Source of the DNA: Ruminococcaceae bacterium KH2T8
GTDB taxonomy: Bacteria; Bacillota; Clostridia; Saccharofermentanales; Saccharofermentanaceae
DNA: 64,000 nt
Direction: 5' to 3'
Assembly (NCBI GenBank): GCA_900111435.1
Contig: FOIY01000003.1
Coordinates: forward strand, 149,571 to 213,570
Of this stretch, positions 38,001 through 46,684 are shown piece after piece. Both the position numbers and the translations under genes were made by a program. Under the pieces are notes generated by a model, which saw nothing but the letters and a program-made list of their open reading frames with translations, made no database searches and was not told where the DNA came from. Every line of letters begins with the position of its first letter. The stretch's first letter is position 1.

Positions 38001-39090
38001 TCTCGAAAGGCCACTTCGGGAACTTAACTGCTACATAGTCGAGCGCGGGCTCGAAAGCGGCATATGTGTTACCCGTAACGGCATTCTTGATCTCATCGAG
38101 ACGGTAGCCCAATGCGATCTTTGTAGCAACCTTGGCGATAGGATAACCCGTTGCCTTGGATGCAAGCGCAGAAGATCTTGAAACTCTGGGGTTAACCTCG
38201 ATGACCGCATACTCAAAGGAATTAGGCTCAAGTGCGAACTGGCAGTTACATCCTCCCTCGACTCCGAGAGCATTGATGATGTTGAGAGCTGCGCTTCGAA
38301 GCATCTGATATTCCTTATCGGAAAGTGTTACCGCGGGAGCGATAACGATAGAGTCACCTGTATGTACTCCGACGGGGTCAAGGTTCTCCATCGAGCAGAC
38401 TGTAACAGTGTTACCCGTCTTATCTCTTATTACCTCGAACTCGATCTCCTTCCATCCTGCGATACTCTTCTCAACGAGGATCTGAGTGATGGGAGACATC
38501 TGAAGACCCGTTGCAGCGATCTCCTCGAGCTGCTTCTCGTCAGCTGCGATACCGCCGCCTGAACCGCCGAGTGTGAAAGCGGGACGTACGATAACGGGAT
38601 ATCCTGTCCTGTCAGCGAAAGCGAGAGCGGACTTAACGTCATTTACTACCTCGGAAGGGATACAAGGCTGTCCGATGGACTCCATGGTATCCTTGAACAT
38701 CTGTCTGTCCTCTGCCTTGTCGATACACTCGGGAGAAGATCCTAAGAGCTTTACGCCGTACTCGTCAAGGAATCCGTCCTTAGCGAGCTGCATGCAGAGC
38801 GTAAGTGCAGTCTGTCCGCCAAGTCCCGAGAGGATAGCGTCAGGACGCTCAGTCTCGATGACTCTCTTTACCGTTGTAAGTGTCAAAGGCTCGATATAGA
38901 TCTTATCGGCCATTGCATTATCCGTCATGATGGTAGCGGGGTTGGAGTTGATAAGGACGATCTCGATACCGTCTTCCTTCAGGGCACGGCATGCCTGTGT
39001 ACCCGCGTAGTCGAACTCGGCTGCCTGACCGATAACGATCGGGCCTGAACCGATTACCATTACTTTCTGTATATTCTTATCAAGAGGCAT
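35005..39090 (-). CDS. Carbamoyl-phosphate synthase large chain fused to diaminopimelate epimerase
   Basis: 1361 residues in one uninterrupted frame from the ATG at 39090. Residues 1-1075 are a complete CarB: two ATP-grasp halves (VIGSGPIVIGQAAEFDYAG near residue 10 and VLGSGPIRIGQGIEFDYAA near 550) and the C-terminal allosteric MGS domain (about 935-1065). Residues about 1080-1361 are a complete DapF with both catalytic Cys motifs, MMCGNAIRCVG and TMACGTGACA. So carbamoyl-phosphate synthesis and LL- to meso-diaminopimelate epimerisation are one polypeptide. I see no good internal ribosome binding site before the DapF part. It starts one base after the carA stop. No fusion of this kind is known to me. 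Confidence 0.9.
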   Translation of the reverse strand: MPLDKNIQKVMVIGSGPIVIGQAAEFDYAGTQACRALKEDGIEIVLINSNPATIMTDNAMADKIYIEPLTLTTVKRVIETERPDAILSGLGGQTALTLCMQLAKDGFLDEYGVKLLGSSPECIDKAEDRQMFKDTMESIGQPCIPSEVVNDVKSALAFADRTGYPVIVRPAFTLGGSGGGIAADEKQLEEIAATGLQMSPITQILVEKSIAGWKEIEFEVIRDKTGNTVTVCSMENLDPVGVHTGDSIVIAPAVTLSDKEYQMLRSAALNIINALGVEGGCNCQFALEPNSFEYAVIEVNPRVSRSSALASKATGYPIAKVATKIALGYRLDEIKNAVTGNTYAAFEPALDYVAVKFPKWPFEKFVYAKRDLGTQMKATGEVMSIADSFEGALMKAVRGAEIKADSLLLKAFSDITSSEAEAGFASATDQRLFYIARAMYLGVSCEHIHDVTKIDMWFLKKIEKIVNMQKDLEEVGKSGASLDKAKYIRAKKYGYTDATIERLTGKKVSDDLKIAPVYKMVDTCAGEFAAVTPYFYASYNTEDAGGENEAALHEDNAEGKKTVIVLGSGPIRIGQGIEFDYAAVHCVTALRALGYRVVIINNNPETVSTDFDTGDRLYFEPLDPEEVMDIIRQENPYGVVVAFGGQTAIKLTKTLAENNINIIGTSADSIDMAEDRERFDALLERLGIARPKGFSVLTKEEAFKAANELEYPVLLRPSYVLGGQNMTIAFGDDDVDEYMNIILAQGIENPVLIDKYIQGREIEVDAIYDGHDVLIPGVMEHIERAGIHSGDSIAVYPAKHIFDDMGKKLIDTTKALCDGLNSTGIVNIQYIVKDNRIYVIEVNPRASRTVPYMSKVTGIPMVDVAIRVSLGEKLAEMDYGTGFYRQSPYTAVKVPVFSFEKLTDVDTQLGPEMKSTGEVLGIGRNLSEALYKGLLAAGYKMYKGGGVFVTVRDSDKAEIVETVKKFDMMGFKLYATAGTAQALRDSGLDVTVVSKIHESESNNTMTLLNSGKVNYIISTSKKGRLPARDSVKLRRRAVMLGIPCLTAVDTAAALADSLMSRFSEINTELVDINNMRERKRTVRFTKMQGIGNDYIYIDCLENMISSPESLSVYMSDRHFGVGGDGIVLIAPSKVADARMIMYNLDGSEGMMCGNAIRCVGKYMYDVAGHKKKHMTIETKSGIKKLELMTSGGVVVRVKVDMGKAILDPKQIPVNLPADDNGQVVSRDVTINDEEYKITCVSMGNPHAVVYTDKVDVLDLEQLGPKFEYDSIFPERVNTEFIKVVDEHTLKMRVWERGSGETMACGTGACAAVVASCLNGYCPKNEDIRVILKGGDLIIRYTDDAVFMTGNCERVFTGEMEI

Positions 39091-39091
39091 A

Positions 39092-40168
39092 TCATTCACC
39101 CTTTCCTTCCATAAGCTTAATAAACTCGTCGAAGAGCAGTTCTGAGTCCTTGGGACCGCCGCATGCTTCGGGGTGGAACTGTACGGAGAAAGCGGGTTCT
39201 TTCTTGTAGCGGATACCCTCGTTCGTTCCGTCGTTGACATTTACAAAAAGCGGATATGCAATGTTGCTGTCAATACTTGAATCAACAACGGCATATCCGT
39301 GGTTCTGTGAAGTGATAAATATCTTATGTGTCTCTTTATTGATAACGGGATGATTGGCACCTCGGTGACCGTAATGAAGTTTCTCGGTCGTAAATCCGTG
39401 AGCCAATGCCAATAACTGATGACCCAGGCAGATACCCATTGTCGGTATCTTGCTCGGGATAAGCGTCTTAAGTGTCTCGATAGTATCTACATTATCAGTA
39501 GGATCTCCGGGGCCGTTGCTCAAGAACAGTCCGTCGGGATCGATAGCCTTGATGTCGGAAGCCTTTGCATCGGCAGGGAACATCGTAACCTTACATCCTC
39601 TTGCCTGAAGACATCTTACGATATTGAGCTTAGTACCGCAGTCGATCATGGCTACGTTGAACTTAACATCTCCCTCGGGCTCGTAGACCTTAACTTCGGA
39701 AGTAGTAACTTCCTTAACGGGATCCTTGATAACGAAGTTCTTTATCTTCTCGGGATCGGCATGAGAAAGATCGGATGTGATCATCATGTTCATCGTGCCG
39801 CTCTCACGAAGAATCCTGGTAAGAGCTCTGGTGTCGATACCCTTAATACCGGGGATATCGTGCTTTGTGAGGTAATCTTCGACCGTAGTCTCGCATCTGA
39901 AGTTCGAAGGATACTCGCAGAGCTCTCTTACGATATAGGCAGATACACCGACCATCGCACTCTCGGCATCGGGTGTGATGATACCGTAGTTACCGATGAG
40001 CGGGAATGTCTGAACAACTGCCTGTCCCTTGTAGCTGGGATCCGTCAAAGTCTCGAGATAGCCTGTCATGGAAGTTGTAAATACAGCCTCAGCGATGACG
40101 TCCTTATCGGCACCGAATCCTTCGCCTTTGAATACCTTACCGTTCTCAAGAACAAGGTACTTATCCAT
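39092..40168 (-). CDS. carA: Carbamoyl-phosphate synthase small chain
   Basis: 358 residues from the ATG at 40168 (AAGGAGTG upstream; a GTG at 40180 overlaps the RBS and is less likely). It is the glutaminase subunit that feeds ammonia to CarB. The N-terminal CarA-specific domain covers about 1-150, and the class I glutaminase domain has the nucleophile Cys in MGICLGHQL and the His/Glu pair in VQFHPEA. It lies 50 bases after gltD and is adjacent to carB-dapF, so one transcript runs from the gltB leader through carB. The product goes to arginine and pyrimidines. Confidence 0.96.
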   Translation of the reverse strand: MDKYLVLENGKVFKGEGFGADKDVIAEAVFTTSMTGYLETLTDPSYKGQAVVQTFPLIGNYGIITPDAESAMVGVSAYIVRELCEYPSNFRCETTVEDYLTKHDIPGIKGIDTRALTRILRESGTMNMMITSDLSHADPEKIKNFVIKDPVKEVTTSEVKVYEPEGDVKFNVAMIDCGTKLNIVRCLQARGCKVTMFPADAKASDIKAIDPDGLFLSNGPGDPTDNVDTIETLKTLIPSKIPTMGICLGHQLLALAHGFTTEKLHYGHRGANHPVINKETHKIFITSQNHGYAVVDSSIDSNIAYPLFVNVNDGTNEGIRYKKEPAFSVQFHPEACGGPKDSELLFDEFIKLMEGKGE

Positions 40169-40218
40169 TTTTCGCTTCACTCCTTATATATATACGCTTA
40201 AAAATATCTCATAATGTT

Positions 40219-41691
40219 TTATTCTTCTGTAAGGAATCTGTCAACCTCTTTTGCAGCATCTCTTCCTTCACGAAGACCCCAAACAACCAAAGACTGTCCT
40301 CTTCTCATGTCTCCGGCGGCAAAAACACCCTCTACGGAAGTCTTATGAGTATCACCTGTCTCTACGTTGCTTCTTGCATTCGTATCGACTCCGAAAGCGT
40401 CTACTACGTACTTTTGAGGTCCGAGGAAGCCTGCAGCGATAAGGACTATGTCTGCAGGAAGCTCCTGCTCGGAACCCTCTACGGGAACCATCTTGAATCT
40501 TCCGGTTTCGGGATCCTTTACGGACTCGAGCTTTACGGTTGTAAGGCCGTTAAGTCTGCCGTTCTCATCCTTATGGAATTCCTTGACTGTCGTGCAGTAG
40601 ATACGGGGATCGTGACCGAATACCGCGATAGCCTCCTGCTGGCCGTAATCGGTCTTTAAGACCTTGGGCCATTCGGGCCAGGGATTGTTTGCTGCTCTCT
40701 CTACGGGCGGCGGGGGCATCATCTCGAGCTGAGTTACGGACTTGCAGCCGTGTCTTATGGATGTACCTACGCAGTCATTACCCGTATCACCACCGCCGAT
40801 TACTACGACGTGCTTATACTTGGCACTTATATACTGACCGTCTGTGAGGTTGGAATTGATAAGTGACTTTGTCGTTGCCTTGAGGAAGTCTACTGCAAAG
40901 TAGATACCCTCTGCATCTCTTCCGGGTGCCTGGATGTCTCTGGGGTTACCTGCACCGCAGCAGAGTACTACCGCATCGTAATTAGCCTTGAGCCACTCAT
41001 ATGTGACATCTACGCCGATATTAACGGAAGTCTTGAATGTGATGCCTTCCTTCTCGAGGATCTCGATACGGCGAAGGATGACAGTCTTTTCGAGCTTCAT
41101 GTTGGGGATACCGTACATGAGTAGTCCGCCGGGACGATCCTCTTTCTCGTAGACAGTTACTTCATGACCTCTTCTGTTGAGCCAGAAAGCCGTGGAAAGT
41201 CCGGAAGGACCGGAGCCTATAACGGCAACCTTCTTGCCTGTTCTTACCTTGGGCGGATGAGGTACCATCCTTCCCTCTTCGAAAGCCTTCTCGATGATGG
41301 CATACTCATTTTCCTTGACCGTTACGGGATCGCCGTTAAGGCCGCATGTGCATGCCTTCTCGCAGAGCGCGGGGCATACCCTGGAAGTAAACTCGGGGAA
41401 TGCGTTCGTAGACATGAGCCTTGCGAGAGCCTCGTCCCAGAATCCCTTGTAAACCAGATCGTTCCAGTCGGGGCAGAGGTTGTTCAAGGGGCAGCCGGAT
41501 ACCATTCCGCAGATAACGTGTCCGTTCTGGCAGAAAGGTACGCCGCAGTTCATGCATCTTGCGCCCTGCTTCCTTCTCTCCTCCTCGTTAAGAGGTGTAT
41601 GGAATTCTCTGTATGTCTTTATCCTCTCGAGAGGTTCTTCGCCGACATTCTCGACTCTCTCGTAATCCATAAATCCTGTTGCTTTACCCAT
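40219..41691 (-). CDS. gltD: Glutamate synthase small subunit
   Basis: 490 residues, full length. It is the NAD(P)H-oxidising flavoprotein subunit of GOGAT. The N-terminal part (1-140) holds the Cys clusters for iron-sulfur centres (CMNCGVPFCQ, GCPLNNLCPDWN, CPALCEKACTCGL). FAD- and NAD(P)-binding Rossmann motifs follow: VAVIGSGPSGLSTA near 150 and VVVIGGGDTGNDCVG near 293. A second ATG-rich start is not needed. It starts 14 bases after gltB. Confidence 0.96.
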   Translation of the reverse strand: MGKATGFMDYERVENVGEEPLERIKTYREFHTPLNEEERRKQGARCMNCGVPFCQNGHVICGMVSGCPLNNLCPDWNDLVYKGFWDEALARLMSTNAFPEFTSRVCPALCEKACTCGLNGDPVTVKENEYAIIEKAFEEGRMVPHPPKVRTGKKVAVIGSGPSGLSTAFWLNRRGHEVTVYEKEDRPGGLLMYGIPNMKLEKTVILRRIEILEKEGITFKTSVNIGVDVTYEWLKANYDAVVLCCGAGNPRDIQAPGRDAEGIYFAVDFLKATTKSLINSNLTDGQYISAKYKHVVVIGGGDTGNDCVGTSIRHGCKSVTQLEMMPPPPVERAANNPWPEWPKVLKTDYGQQEAIAVFGHDPRIYCTTVKEFHKDENGRLNGLTTVKLESVKDPETGRFKMVPVEGSEQELPADIVLIAAGFLGPQKYVVDAFGVDTNARSNVETGDTHKTSVEGVFAAGDMRRGQSLVVWGLREGRDAAKEVDRFLTEE

Positions 41692-41705
41692 TTCCTTAAC
41701 GCTCC

Positions 41706-44700
41706 TTATGCCTTTGCCGCTGTATTCTCGTGAAATGCCGCTATCTTAGCTTCGTCTAAGCTCATACCTTCCGCAGTGTGCTTTGCGATGGACTCCATCA
41801 TGCGCTTATAGTCATGAGGGATGACCTTCTTGAACTGCGGGATGTATCCGTCGATATCCTCGAGGATCTTCTTACCGAGAGGGGAACCCGTTCTCTTTAC
41901 ATGCTCCTCGATAAGGGATGTAAGAGTAGCCTTATCCTCATCCGACTCGACTCTGTAGAATCCTACGAGAGACTTATTGAGCTTTGTATAAAGGTCATTC
42001 TCGGTATCGAGTACATATGCGATACCGCCGCTCATACCTGCTGCGAAGTTCTTTCCGACGGGACCCAATACGACTGCCGTACCACCTGTCATATACTCAC
42101 ATCCGTGATCGCCCGTTCCTTCGACTACTACGGTCGCACCGGAGTTTCTTACGCAGAATCTCTCACCTGCAAGTCCGTTGATGAAAGCCTTACCTGATGT
42201 AGCACCGAAGAGAGCTACGTTACCGATGATGATGTTCTCCTCGGGAACCAGGATGGAATCGGAAGGAGGACATACGGAAAGGATACCGCCTGAAAGACCC
42301 TTACCGAAGTAGTCATTGGCATCACCTTCAAGGTTCAGTGTAAGTCCCTTGGGGATGAATGCACCGAAACTCTGTCCGCCAGCACCGTGGCAGTTTACAG
42401 TGAACATATCGTCATCCAAAGTGTTATAGTACTTCTTTGTGATCTCGGCTCCGAGAAGAGTACCGAGCGTTCTGTCGAGGTTACTTACATTGATCTCGAT
42501 CGTTTTGGGAGTCTTGTTGTTGACTGCCTCGGCGAGTGAAGGAATAAGAACCTTCTCATCCTTTGTCTCTTCGAGCTTGAAGTCATAAGCATCAGCTTCC
42601 TCGAAATGCTTCTTAACATCAGTCCTTGTTGCGTAAGGATCCGAGATGATTGCGGAGAGGTCGACCCTCGAGGAGTTACCTACATCCTTCTTGATCTTGA
42701 GAAGATCGGATCTTCCTACGAGCTCATCTACCGTCCTGATGCCGAGCTTAGCCATGTACTCTCTCATCTGTGTAGCTACGAAAGTCATGAAGTTGATGAC
42801 GTATTCGGGCTTACCGCTGAACTTCTTTCTAAGTTCGGGGTTTTGTGTAGCAACACCTACGGGACATGTATCGAGGTTACATACTCTCATCATTACGCAG
42901 CCCATGGTAACGAGGGGTGCAGTTGCGAAGCCGAACTCCTCAGCACCAAGCATTGCCGCGATGACTACGTCCTTACCGGTAAGGAGCTTACCGTCTGTCT
43001 CGATCCTTACCTTGGATCTAAGGTTGTTCTCGATAAGTGTTCTGTGTGTCTCTGCAAGTCCGATCTCCCAGGGAAGTCCTGCGTTATGGATGGAACTTGC
43101 GGGAGCTGCACCAGTACCTCCGTCATAACCGGAGATGAGGATTACTCTTGCTCCTGCCTTGGCAACACCGGCAGCGATCGTTCCTACGCCTGACTCAGAT
43201 ACGAGCTTAACGGAGATCCTTGCGTCCTTATTGGCGTTCTTAAGGTCGTAGATAAGCTGCGCTAAGTCCTCGATAGAGTAGATATCGTGATGAGGCGGCG
43301 GAGAGATAAGGGATACGCCGGGCGTCGAGTGACGTGTCTTGGCGATCCAGGGATAAACCTTTCCTGCGGGAAGGTGTCCGCCCTCACCGGGCTTAGCACC
43401 CTGAGCCATCTTGATCTGGATCTCATCTGCTGATGTCAGGTACTTGGATGTAACACCGAATCTGCCTGAAGCAACCTGCTTGATAGCCGAGCAGCGATCC
43501 TCGTCTGTTCCCTTTGTAAGGATCCTTTCGAGGTCCTCACCACCCTCACCGCTATTGGACTTACCTCCGATGCGGTTCATGGCGATGGCCATACATTCAT
43601 GTGCTTCCTGAGAGATGGAACCGTAGGACATGGCACCTGTCTTAAATCTCTTGACGATGCTCTCTACGCTCTCGACTTCCTCGAGAGGTATCTCTGCTCC
43701 CTCGGGATATGTGAAATCGAGTGTACTTCTAAGTGTGATCTGACGATCGTCGGAATCGATCTTGGAAGTAAACTGCTTATACATGTCGTAAGATCCGTTC
43801 CTTGTAGCGAGCTGCAGGAGGTGGATCGTCTCGGGATCGTAAAGGTGCTTCTCCTTACCGCTCCTGGACTTATGCCAGCCCTTTACTGCGAGACCGGAAT
43901 CGTATTCTACGTTATAGATGTCGAAAGCATTCTTGTGAAGGTCGTTAGATCTCTTCTCGATATGCTCAAGTCCGATACCGCCTACACGGCTTACCGTATC
44001 GGGGAAGTACTCGTTCATCATCTCCTCGCCGATACCTACAGCCTCGAAGATCTTGGATCCCTGATAGGACTGCAGTGTGGAGATACCCATCTTTGCAGCG
44101 ATCTTTACGATACCTGATACGACTGCATTGGTATAAGCTTCGCTTGCCTGCGTGAAATCCTTGTCGACGATATCTCTGTCGATAAGATCGTGGATAGTAT
44201 CAAGTGCGAGATAAGGGTTAACGGCACTTGCACCGAATCCGAGAAGCGTAGCGAAGTGATGTACCTCACAGGGTTCTGCGGACTCGAGGATGATCGAGAT
44301 AGCCGTATTCATCCTCGTTCTTACGAGATATGTTCCGAGGGAAGCAACTGCAAGAAGAGAAGGAACTGCAAGATGTGTTTCATCTATTCCGCGGTCTGTA
44401 AGGATAAGGATCGTAGCGCCGTCCTCATGTGCCTTATCAGCCTGTCTGTAGAGATTCTCGATGGCATCCTTAAGGGATGTTCCCTTTGTATAGAGCATGG
44501 AGATATCTGCTGTCTTAAGACCCTCGAGCTTGCTTTCCCTGATCTTCATGAGATCGAGGTTAGTAAGGATAGGATTCTGGATCTTAAGTACTCGGCAGTT
44601 CTCTTCCTTATCTTCAAGGATATTACCTGCCGTACCGAGATAAACGGTAGTATCTGTGATTATTGCCTCACGGATAGAGTCGATGGGAGGGTTTGTAACC

Positions 44701-46286
44701 TGCGCGAACTTCTGCTTGAAGTAGTCGAACAGAGGGGGCTCTTCGTCAGAAAGCGGAGGTACGGGGATATCAACACCCATAGCAGCCGTAGGCTCACCGC
44801 CGTTAAGGCACATGGGGATGATCTCGTTATTGAGATTACCGTAGCTGTATCCGAAAGCTCTCTGAAGGATATGGAGGTCTTCTCCCTTTACTCTTACGGG
44901 ACGCTTATTCTTGTTCTTGAGCTCCTTGAGCTCTACCATCATGTGATCGAGCCACTCACCGTAAGGACGACGATGCATATACTCTGACTTGATCTCGTCA
45001 TCCTCGATGATCCTCTGCTCCTTTGTATCTACGAGGAGCATCTTACCGGGACGAAGTCTGTCCTTCTTGATGATGCTTGATGCGGGGATACCCTCGAGAG
45101 CACCAACCTCGGAAGAAAGGATAAGATAACCGTCATTAGTAATATAGTATCTGGAAGGACGAAGTCCGTTACGGTCAAGAACGGCACCGATCAGATCACC
45201 GTCTGTGAAAATGATCGAAGCAGGACCGTCCCATGGCTCCATCATAGTCGCGTAGTACTGATAGAAAGCTCTCTTTTCGCGGCTCATCGTATCGATATGC
45301 TGCCAGGGCTCGGGGATCGTGATCATGACTGCAAGAGGAAGCGGTACGCCTGCCATCATCATGAACTCAAGTGTATTATCAAGCCTTGCGGAGTCGGAAC
45401 CCGTTACATCCATCATCGGGTAGATATCTTCGTATCTGCCGTCAAAGTATGAGCTTCTCAAGATATTCTCACGGGAGAGCATCTTGTTCATATTACCTGT
45501 AATTGTATTGATCTCACCGTTATGTACCATCATGCGGTTAGGATGAGATCTCTGCCATGAAGGATTCGTATTGGTGGAGAATCTGGAGTGAACGATACCT
45601 ACTGCGGAAGTATAATCACCGCAGCTTAAATCCTTATAGAAAGTACGAAGCTGACCTACGAGGAACATACCCTTGTAGACGATCGTTCTACAGGAGCATG
45701 AGCATACATATGTATCGTTATTTTTCTTCTCGAAAACGTTTCTTGCGAAATAAAGCTTACGGTCGAAATCCAGATCAGTAGCACAATCGGAAGGACGCTC
45801 GACAAATGCCTGCCAGATATTGGGGCGTGACTCGAGAGCTCTGCTTCCGAGAACGGAACCGTCTACGGGAACTTCTCTCCAGCCGAGAAGTGTCAGACCT
45901 TCGCCTGAAAGTGCTGCTTCAAAAGCCTTCTTTGCTGCGATGAGCTTATCTACGCTCTGGGGGAAGAAGAACATCGCGATACCGTAAGATCTCTTAGCTC
46001 CAAGCTTGATACCTGAGGAAGCACATACTGAAGAAAAGTACTCATGTGAGATCTGAAGGAGTACACCGACACCGTCACCGGTCTTACCTTCGGCATCCTT
46101 ACCTGCTCTATGTTCAAGAGTCTCTACGATCTTCAGCGCATCATCTACAACCTTTGAAGAAGGTGTACCGTCGATCCTGACGACCGCACCGATACCGCAG
46201 TTCTCATGCTCGTTCATGGGGTCATAAAGGCCATGACGAGGCATCGGGCTCTGAACCCTGTAATTGTCCACCTTTTGATTAACCAT
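41706..46286 (-). CDS. gltB: Glutamate synthase large subunit
   Basis: 1526 residues from the ATG at 46286 (AAGGAG upstream); a longer reading from 46352 would run through the leader terminator. It transfers the amide of glutamine to 2-oxoglutarate. The Ntn-type glutaminase nucleophile is Cys in ENCGIGAVV after a pro-sequence of about 28 residues. A central domain and the FMN-binding synthase domain follow (ISPPPHHDIYSIEDLAQLI, then SGYDGGTGAAPASS). A 3Fe-4S Cys cluster (MRVCNLDTCPVG) and the C-terminal GXGXG beta-helix complete it. It is first gene of gltB-gltD-carA-carB::dapF, behind an ANTAR-type attenuator. Confidence 0.97.
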   Translation of the reverse strand: MVNQKVDNYRVQSPMPRHGLYDPMNEHENCGIGAVVRIDGTPSSKVVDDALKIVETLEHRAGKDAEGKTGDGVGVLLQISHEYFSSVCASSGIKLGAKRSYGIAMFFFPQSVDKLIAAKKAFEAALSGEGLTLLGWREVPVDGSVLGSRALESRPNIWQAFVERPSDCATDLDFDRKLYFARNVFEKKNNDTYVCSCSCRTIVYKGMFLVGQLRTFYKDLSCGDYTSAVGIVHSRFSTNTNPSWQRSHPNRMMVHNGEINTITGNMNKMLSRENILRSSYFDGRYEDIYPMMDVTGSDSARLDNTLEFMMMAGVPLPLAVMITIPEPWQHIDTMSREKRAFYQYYATMMEPWDGPASIIFTDGDLIGAVLDRNGLRPSRYYITNDGYLILSSEVGALEGIPASSIIKKDRLRPGKMLLVDTKEQRIIEDDEIKSEYMHRRPYGEWLDHMMVELKELKNKNKRPVRVKGEDLHILQRAFGYSYGNLNNEIIPMCLNGGEPTAAMGVDIPVPPLSDEEPPLFDYFKQKFAQVTNPPIDSIREAIITDTTVYLGTAGNILEDKEENCRVLKIQNPILTNLDLMKIRESKLEGLKTADISMLYTKGTSLKDAIENLYRQADKAHEDGATILILTDRGIDETHLAVPSLLAVASLGTYLVRTRMNTAISIILESAEPCEVHHFATLLGFGASAVNPYLALDTIHDLIDRDIVDKDFTQASEAYTNAVVSGIVKIAAKMGISTLQSYQGSKIFEAVGIGEEMMNEYFPDTVSRVGGIGLEHIEKRSNDLHKNAFDIYNVEYDSGLAVKGWHKSRSGKEKHLYDPETIHLLQLATRNGSYDMYKQFTSKIDSDDRQITLRSTLDFTYPEGAEIPLEEVESVESIVKRFKTGAMSYGSISQEAHECMAIAMNRIGGKSNSGEGGEDLERILTKGTDEDRCSAIKQVASGRFGVTSKYLTSADEIQIKMAQGAKPGEGGHLPAGKVYPWIAKTRHSTPGVSLISPPPHHDIYSIEDLAQLIYDLKNANKDARISVKLVSESGVGTIAAGVAKAGARVILISGYDGGTGAAPASSIHNAGLPWEIGLAETHRTLIENNLRSKVRIETDGKLLTGKDVVIAAMLGAEEFGFATAPLVTMGCVMMRVCNLDTCPVGVATQNPELRKKFSGKPEYVINFMTFVATQMREYMAKLGIRTVDELVGRSDLLKIKKDVGNSSRVDLSAIISDPYATRTDVKKHFEEADAYDFKLEETKDEKVLIPSLAEAVNNKTPKTIEINVSNLDRTLGTLLGAEITKKYYNTLDDDMFTVNCHGAGGQSFGAFIPKGLTLNLEGDANDYFGKGLSGGILSVCPPSDSILVPEENIIIGNVALFGATSGKAFINGLAGERFCVRNSGATVVVEGTGDHGCEYMTGGTAVVLGPVGKNFAAGMSGGIAYVLDTENDLYTKLNKSLVGFYRVESDEDKATLTSLIEEHVKRTGSPLGKKILEDIDGYIPQFKKVIPHDYKRMMESIAKHTAEGMSLDEAKIAAFHENTAAKA

Positions 46287-46310
46287 ATACCGCTTCTCCT
46301 TTTTTACCGC

Positions 46311-46415
46311 AAAAGAAAAGTGCTTATCGACAGCGGAGAGTATCCGCATCAATAAGCACCATTGCTTAAATTATTCAATTGCAATATTTTTACTCTTTTT
46401 GAAGATAGTTGTCAA
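46311..46415 (-). promoter_or_regulatory. ANTAR-type attenuator leader of gltB
   Basis: Minus-strand promoter TTGACA (46410-46415), 17-base spacer, TAAAAA (46387-46392), start near 46380. The hairpin TAAGC-AATGGT-GCTTA (46353-46368) has a six-base loop with A1 and G4. Its 3' arm overlaps the terminator stem GTGCTTAT/ATAAGCAC (46320-46327 with 46352-46359), which contains an inner GCGGA/TCCGC hairpin and is followed on the minus strand by TTTTCTTTT (46311-46319). This is the same layout as the leaders at 25251 and 25433. The promoter is back-to-back with a toxin promoter at 46424. Confidence 0.85.
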
Positions 46416-46423
46416 GACGGCAT

Positions 46424-46451
46424 TTATCAGAACATATTTTTGTTTTATAAT
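46424..46451 (+). promoter_or_regulatory. Promoter of toxin 1
   Basis: TTATCA (46424-46429), 16-base spacer, TATAAT (46446-46451). The mRNA would begin near 46458 with GAGGCATTACC, the 5' arm of the long-distance pairing described for this module. Confidence 0.7.
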
Positions 46452-46561
46452 CTTATTCGAGGCATTACCAGAAGCGGTAGGCGGTTGTTCTCCTGACGCT
46501 ACAACATCCGGATCTCTTCATTGATTTCCCACTTGGAGTTAGCGGAAAGGAGGTATTCTTT

Positions 46562-46651
46562 ATGGTTGAGTTCAGTGATCTGATCCAATTTGGGCTATTT
46601 GTCATAGCCCTCATTACATTAGTAGTGAATATTGTGAAGAATAAAAAATGA
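46562..46651 (+). CDS. Type I toxin peptide 1 (TxpA/Hol_Tox-like)
   Basis: 29-residue peptide: short polar start, one membrane helix (QFGLFVIALITLVVNIV) and a basic end (KNKK). This matches the putative holin-like/TxpA toxin family in size, layout and phrase pattern. Strong RBS AAAGGAGG, 9 bases before the ATG. It has a 100-base 5' leader, an antisense RNA promoter downstream and a second copy of the whole module at 46775-47083. When translated freely it should damage the membrane. The target cell process is inferred from the family. Confidence 0.8.
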   Translation: MVEFSDLIQFGLFVIALITLVVNIVKNKK

Positions 46652-46684
46652 TCGCCCCAAGTCCAAACGCGGCGATCATTTTAT
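46645..46684. terminator. Shared terminator, toxin module 1
   Basis: 9-bp stem ATGATCGCC (46648-46656) with GGCGATCAT (46671-46679). Six T residues follow on the minus strand and four on the plus strand, so it should stop the antisense RNA well and the toxin mRNA only partly. Confidence 0.75.
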
